A DNA stretch of 64,000 nt. Origin: Aphrophora alni. Its lineage: Eukaryota; Arthropoda; Insecta; Hemiptera; Aphrophoridae. This document shows, one piece after another, positions 36,201-43,600 of this stretch. How positions within the stretch are numbered: position 1 is the first letter of the stretch; each line of letters begins with the position of its first letter. Position numbers and translations under genes: made by a program. The stretch spans positions 92,846,511 through 92,910,510 of the forward strand of contig OY740770.1 in the NCBI GenBank assembly GCA_963513935.1, given 5' to 3'. The notes under the pieces are model-generated. The model had not been told where the DNA came from, made no database searches, and saw only the letters and a list, made by a program, of their open reading frames with translations.

Positions 36201-39200
36201 TATGAGCAAAATAACAAATTAAACAGTTAGGTGTTCTTTTTCTAAAACTAACTAATATTCAAGAGAATATGAATACGCTTTTTATTTTATATAGGCATAA
36301 TTTTACTAACAAAATCTCTTGTATCCGAGGTACATGTAAAACTAAAGACACACTTTATTAGTAATGATAAATTTCTTGATAAATTTTAAGTAAATAAAGA
36401 ACACTTAAAAACGTTAATCAGTATTATTGTTGCAAATTATCTGAATCCAGTTAAGATTTTGTAAAGATAATAATATTTTATTACTGAAAGGTCCCTAGAT
36501 CATTGCTGTGGCCGTTGGGTAAAAGTACATAAGTCAATTTTCGATCAAAATGAGCTCTAATAACCAATATATTGTATTTTTTAAGATCTACAATTGGGTA
36601 AAACTACACAAGTCCTAGGAAGAAGAATAAAAAAGATACAGACTGGTCTAATGTACATAAGTAATAAGTTAAATTTTCAGATTTGGGTGTAAGTGTATAT
36701 GTTTACTTATCAAAATCTACACTTTCATTTTTCTTGTATTCATATGTAGGTAATGAGACATAAGTGTATATATGCAGTTTTTCCCAATTAAAATTGTCAA
36801 TATTTATCTTGTAGTGTTGCAGAGTAAATATACATAAGTAAACTTAGGCATTTTTACTTAAGGAATATGTTATATATTTCACTTCATCTGTTTTGGGAAT
36901 AACTACATAAGTTGACTTATGCAGTTATTTTCGTTTGTTAGACTGACTTTATTACTTATACTATATCAGGGATAAAATACATAAGTGAACATATACACTT
37001 TTACTACTGCTTCAAATCAGTGTTATCAATTAATTTTATTCTTATTTACTGAGACAAACTAAATTACATTCTGAATTATTAATAATTTAATAATTATTGG
37101 AACATGAAATGTCACGACCGTCGTGTTTCATACATTGCAAGTTTAATTTCGGTTTTACCAAAGGCATGTGCTAAGACAAAAGTTTGTAGCCCTTCTAAAC
37201 AGAAAAAAGAGAACATTCTTATAAGTATAATATCGAAGTAAATTTTGAACGGATTGAAATTTGTAAAGCTTGTTTCTTGACAATATTTGATGAAAGTGAA
37301 GGTTTTATTAGAATGACTATAAAAAATAAACTACAAAATTCTTCTGGAATTACTGCAGCTGATAAAAGAGGAAACAAAGAACCACCAAATAAAACACCAA
37401 CAGAAAGAGTTTACGAAGTAAGAAGACATATTCTGTCATTTCCTGCCTATGAATCGCATTATTCTCGTAGACATTCTAATAAAAGGTATTTAACATAGAT
37501 GAGACCAAAAAAGTGTATTCTTTTGACCTTCAGCAATGTCTACCGACCCCGCACCTAGAAACTTCTGTTGCTTTTTATAAAAGGTCCTTATGGACATACA
37601 ATTTAACTATTCATGACTGTATTACTGGACAACCATACTGTTACATGTGGCATGAAGGAGTTGCAGGACGTGGAGCTAATCAGGTCGCTTCTTGCTTATA
37701 CCATTTTCTGAGTAACAAAGTTCCACAGGTTGTTCAGGAAGTCACTTTTTACAGTGATACATGTGGTGGTCAAAATAAAAATAGTCATGTTGCAGCTATG
37801 TTCCTAACATTACTTTCAGAACATCCTACAATTAAACAGGTTAATCACAAATTTCTTGTAGCCGGGCACACACACTTAGAATGTGATGCTGATCATGCTA
37901 CAATAGAAAAAAGGAAGAAAAAACATGAAATGGTAATCTCTGTATCTTATGACTGGTACCAGCTTGTAAGGACTACGGGGAAAAAGAAAAGGTTTGAAGT
38001 TATTGTTATGACCCAAGAAGATTTCTTCAACTTTGCGGCTCTCCTGAAAAAAAATTCCAAATACGAAAGAAAAATATTAAAGGTGAACTATTTTCGTGGC
38101 ATAATACTCGATGGCTGATGTACAATAAAGAGTTTGGGAATGTTTTTTATAAAACAAATTTAAAGGAAACAAGTACTTTTGATGTTCTAAATTTCAATCG
38201 GAAAGGACGAGGGGCACGAAATGTATATCTTGAAAAGTGCTATACTGGCCCACTTACTATTAGTAAAGAGAAGAAAAGGGACATTATATCTTTGTTCCCA
38301 CTAGTTGATCCATTGTTTCACAAGTTTTATCAGGACTTACCTACCAATGAAACTACAATAATTGATTACGACCCAGATTTGGAAAAATATGAATCTGACT
38401 AAAAAGTATAAATTTTTTTGTGACAGTAAAAATTATTATGCATGTTTATTTTTTAAATATTTTTCTTTAAATATTGTTTAATTTAGAAACATATTATAGC
38501 AGTAAGTTGTTCTTATTGTGTATTATAATACCCTACGTGTAGTGTTTATAGATATCATACACTTTCTGTTGGATGACACTTCACAATAAAAAAAAAATGT
38601 TTATGAACATTCAATTTTATTTATTCAATTGACTGACAAGTAAAACTATATAAGTTTACTTATGTATGTATATTCACCTATTGTCTTCATATTCACAAAA
38701 CCATAAACATTTTGAGTAAAATACCACATGTTGACTTATGAACGTTTAGGTCCAAAAATATAAATTATTAATAAGAAAATGTTATGTGTAAAACTACATA
38801 AGTAAACATAAGCACGTTCACCTGTTTCATTCAGAATGAGCCAAAGTACACATGTCAATTTTATTATTAAATAAAAGGGTGAAATTAATTAGGTTAACCC
38901 CTCCATGTCAGGTAAGCATTTCTAATCATAAATATATATCAAGCTTGTTTAAATTTTTATACTCTGATTTTTGAGAACATTTTGAACCTTCAAACTTCTC
39001 TTCTGAAAAATTGTGTTTTATGACTTATGTATTTTTACCCAACAGCCACAAAATTTTGATTCTAATTAAAGGTTAATAATTACCTGTTGTAAGAGTTCAT
39101 CATATGGTCCACTTATTGTGTTAGAAACACTACCACGGTTTCAGATGTCTCAAGCAGCCATCATCAGGTGTGATATTACTTACAGCTGATGTTATGATGA

Positions 39201-40609
39201 CCTCCGTAAGTGATATCAAACCTAATTATGGATGCTTGAGACATCTGAAAAGAGCGGTACGGTAGTGTTTCTAACACAATAAGTGGATCACATGACATAC
39301 TTTTACAAGATAATAATAGTGTATATATTGTACAACATCTAAATTGTTCTTTGATTGATAAACTGCATTGATGTAATGAAATCATTCACACTGAAAAAAA
39401 CTAAATTTTTTCCTCATGCTCATTTTGCGCCCTTCATACACCTGAAACCTTGGCAGAGCGCTCTTTCACCAACCCTTAGATACGTCCCAGCACAGGAATT
39501 GTTAATGATGGGCCTAGACACTATCAACTTTCAATCAGTATGTATTCAATCATGTAACGTTTATTTAATTTCAAATGAAACCGTACTTTGGAAGACCGCA
39601 AGAGTGAGATAACAGGCAACAGCTATTCCGCCCGAGGCATTTGCGACGTAGGCTTTTTTCCCTTGCTTGTCTATTCATTACCACGATCTCAACACGAGAG
39701 TCAAGCACACGACGCAATGTCATAAAAATCTTTAATAGTTTTCAAAATATGAAATTAAAGGGCACGTAAACCTGAGTAATTCTTTTAATTTCGTTTACGT
39801 GTGTGTGTGCATAATAAATTTATATGCAGTGTTGCTTTCAAATTTCATAAACTAGTTTTTTAAAAATTTTTAATGTGTCTCAAAGTTATTTACTGCCATC
39901 AGGGCCTTCAGTTTTAGGAATCACCACGGTTTGTTCCAGTTCTTAACTGGTCGAAGAATGAGCCCACATTAACGTCTATTATACGAAACTGAGTGAAATT
40001 TGGTCTTCGCCCAACAAAAAACTAACTGTGTGTGAAATGTTGTGAAATTATTACTAAGGCAAATCAGACTCTTTTATTTATTTATTTTTTATTTAGGATG
40101 GGACATGCTAGCAAACTTTCGGCTTCACGACCCCAAAGGGGTCAGTTTACAAAATTAAATTTTGACGTCAAAACCTTTTGAAATTTTTATATATAAATAA
40201 GTTTTTTTTTAGTGTTGGCCAACTAATTAACTAAGATATGTAAACTACTTCTACTTTGAAATATAAACCTTCTAATTAATAACTTAAAGCTCTTGATTGA
40301 GGAGCCAAAATAAAATGCTATAATAAATCTTTATAATCTTCCTATCATTCGAAATATAATATGCCACAATGTGGTATATGGAAATTATTTGAAGGTTAAG
40401 CTAGCTGATTAATAAAGAAAACTCTTGGTTATAATGATAACAATTGAAATTCTCTTTAATGACTAGGTACTTTATTAGCAGAATGAATTAAATTTCAGAA
40501 ATTAAATAATTTAATTTGGTTATTATATGTCTTTGAATTATTGATTCTTAAATCTCGGGGTTATAAGGTTGTCGCCGGCACAATCTAGATACCTCACACT
40601 TTGAGCAAA

Positions 40610-40650
<41 letters not shown>

Positions 40651-43600
40651 CACAATTATTTACATACATTTATATACGTCCTAAAATTATGGTACATGGA
40701 CATGAAATATCAATTATAGTTTGTTCGATGCTCAAGTTTATAACGTCAAATTATTAATTTGAACTAGTTATCAGAAATTAGTATCAAACGAATGTTCACT
40801 TTGTTTTAAAAAAAATTACAACAAGTTCAAGTCTAATTTCATGTTAACCCTATGGTTAATTTCAAATTCAATATATGAGTCTTTTCTTGGTAAAATATTT
40901 AAATCTTTGAATACTGTTTATAATTAATTGTCAATGTTTTTGTTTACTTAATTGTTCATTAAAAAAAAATATATGTTCAATTGATATTAGTAACGTTCAC
41001 AGCAAGTTAATTAAATGGAATTGTCTCACCCATATATCGTCTGATCATAATAGGCTTGTCTTTATTCATAATAATATCCTCTTCTTTTAAGATAATATTT
41101 GGTTGAAAGACTCTCCTGGTTTAGAATTTGTCTCTGGACCTCTTCTTAAAATTTAGAGCTGATGAAAAACACATCTGCTGCGTCTGGAGTCTGGATCACA
41201 ACTAATTAACAATTAGTTTGTAACAATTTTGATCTATAATTTGTAATAATTAATAATAATCGGGGTTTTATTTTTTAAATAGAAAAGAGAAGTTAAGTTA
41301 TTATTTATTGAATTTAAAATTTGCTCGACAGTTATGGGCGCCAGGTAACTTTCGTTTACCAATTTAAAAAAAAGTGAATTTACTTATTTAAACATCTCCG
41401 GGGTGTAAGTTCTTTTAAAAGGGTACTCCACAGTGAATTTTCTGGTTAAATGAATAATCCTTCTTTTGCTGAAACTTGACATGAATTTATTAACAGAATA
41501 ATTATACATAAACATTTATCATTACAAAGAAATCAAATAAATCGACTATAGTTAACATCCTAGCTGAATTGAAATATTAATGCCTTTGAAGAAGGTTTAT
41601 TTTTAAATCTTGAATTAATCTTAAAGTTGCAACTGTTATATAGTTTCTTAAATCAAACAGATTAAAATTATCTGTTTCTTTTTTATTAAATTTACTTTGT
41701 CAAAATTCTTATTTCTCAAAAAACATAAATGACTCATTAAAATATTAAATTTTTTAAGAACAAAACATTACACATAAAAACTTTTACATATATATATATA
41801 TATACATATACATACATGATATTTTGTTTTCAGCATTTAATAACGCTGAATTACGAATTTATGAATGGGATTGTATTTAGTTGGTCTTAAAATGCTGATA
41901 ACTTTAATTATATTCTGAGTTTCTCCTCGGGGTTTTGAAAATAAATTATGGGATGTAATTTAGAATGGTTCTGTTCATGTTTTACGTCTTATAATACTTT
42001 AATTTAGTTGTATTCTTCTGAAATCGTAGTCCTGACTAGGCCTAGGTAGGTTGACATTTTTGACGCTTGAAGTCGTTAACTGTCGGTTGTCTTTAATGAA
42101 TCGCATTCCATGCTGCACTGATTTACTTAAATAATTTGATTAAATTGTGAGTTGTCTCAACTTGTATTTGTTTACTTGTATTTATAAATTTTTATTAAAA
42201 CTCATTTTTGTGAAAATAAGATACAGTAGAACCCCTCAAACTCGACCCCTTCAAACTCGACATTCCGACAAACTCGACAGGGCCAGTGACCAAGAACGTG
42301 GGATTTCCAAGGTCATTCACTGCATTGTTTTATGCCATGTGCGGGAGGTTGAGGCTTGTCACTTTTGTTTATACAGCTGTGAGGGTTACTCCTTTGTCTA
42401 GCCACTTTCTAATCCTACTGTATAGTAGAGGCCAAAGTTAAAGATAAAGGGTCCAGGTAGACCGGGACAGACCTAATCATGTGTTGTCAAAACATTCATA
42501 TTGTTGTGAACACAAGCGCCTAACCACCCGAATGCTACCGGTCATTAGCACCAATTCCATTAAAGTAAGCGGCAAGTCTTTTGTCATAACAATTAAACGG
42601 AGCGTTGTAGAACTATGATTAAAGTTTTGTAATAAAGGTCTTAACCAGGTGAGAAAAATGACCCGACTCTTAATTATATGCGATCAGCAGTTCAATTTAT
42701 AGCATTTTTATTGGACTGTGTTTGGTATGGACATTCTTTTTCTTCGGCGACTTCGAGATGAAGCTGCTAGACATCGAGTCGAAAATGAAAAACAAAGATC
42801 AATCAAAAGTTTTTTCAAACAATGCTAACTTTGTTCTAATTTTTTTATATATATATATATAAAATTGTTTTAATCTTTAAAAATATTAAATGGACTGTCT
42901 GTTTTTTACTGTAGACTTTACTGTAAATTTTATTACAGCATATTAGGATAGGTCTTTTTAGTTTACTGAGCCTATTGTACAAGGCCAATACTTTTTAAAT
43001 CTCATTTGACCCATTGATAAATTTCATTTTAATGTGTGATTGAACACACTATTTTTGTTGTTGTCAGGCAGTGGCTTTTTTGCAATAAACGTGTAATCAT
43101 TGATAATCAATAAATGTACAGTTATTTAAAGTAATTTTGAGTATTTGTTGCAAACCTAACCATTAAATACCAAAGTTCCCTAAAACTCGACAACCTTTAA
43201 GTCCACATTGTGTCGAGTTTGAGGGGTTGTACTGTATTTTGTGATTTTGAATAAAAAAGGGAAGGTTTGTTAAATTTTCTTATTGGGATGGGATCTTTTC
43301 AATGTTGTTAAAAAATTTTTTTTAAAGGCTTCATTAAATAAAATGTTTTATTATCTAAGGGCGTATTAACTTTTTTTTAATATAAACTTCAAGAAAAATA
43401 AATTATTCATTTTCTGGTTTTTCAGAGCTTAGCACGACTTTAATCTTTTTTTAAAATTTCCCTTCCCGAACGGTACAATAAATATGTATGTATCAGCTGG
43501 AGTTACCAGAGGATATTCAACAGTTCTACATTTTCCTGGTAAATCACTTTGATGGTTATCTAACAGATGGAAGTACTAAACGCCTGAAGCTGAGGCCATA

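Larger units (their letters stand above)
36507..39050 (+). mobile_element. TIR element coding a DUF7869-like protein, with subterminal repeat arrays
   Basis: The ends match as inverted repeats over about 31 bp: TGTGGCCGTTGGGTAAAAGT on the left and the reverse of TGTGGCTGTTGGGTAAAAAT on the right, each then running into ACATAAGTCA. Arrays of the same core motif lie inside both ends and the coding region lies between them. No clear target duplication was found (left flank ATCATTGC, right flank AAATTTTG). The layout is that of a cut-and-paste DNA transposon with many transposase-binding sites, but I cannot assign it to a named superfamily. Confidence 0.72.
36082..39490. mobile_element. hAT-like element hosting another transposon
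   Basis: The left end is CAGGGACGTATCTAG and the right end is TAGATACGTCCCAG, inverted copies. The flanking 8 bp are CACAAGAA (36074-36081) and CACAGGAA (39491-39498), matching at 7 of 8 positions. This fits a hAT-type target duplication. Its own remaining sequence (36096-36506 and 39051-39476) shows no transposase, so it is probably non-autonomous. The DUF7869-coding element and a foldback element sit inside it. Confidence 0.72.

Noticed and set aside
39135..39165. CTGATGA ... GAAAC in the foldback arm (minus strand) as a fourth hammerhead.
   Set aside because: A four-pair stem I is possible, but stem II would use box residues. The hairpin fold explains the sequence better.
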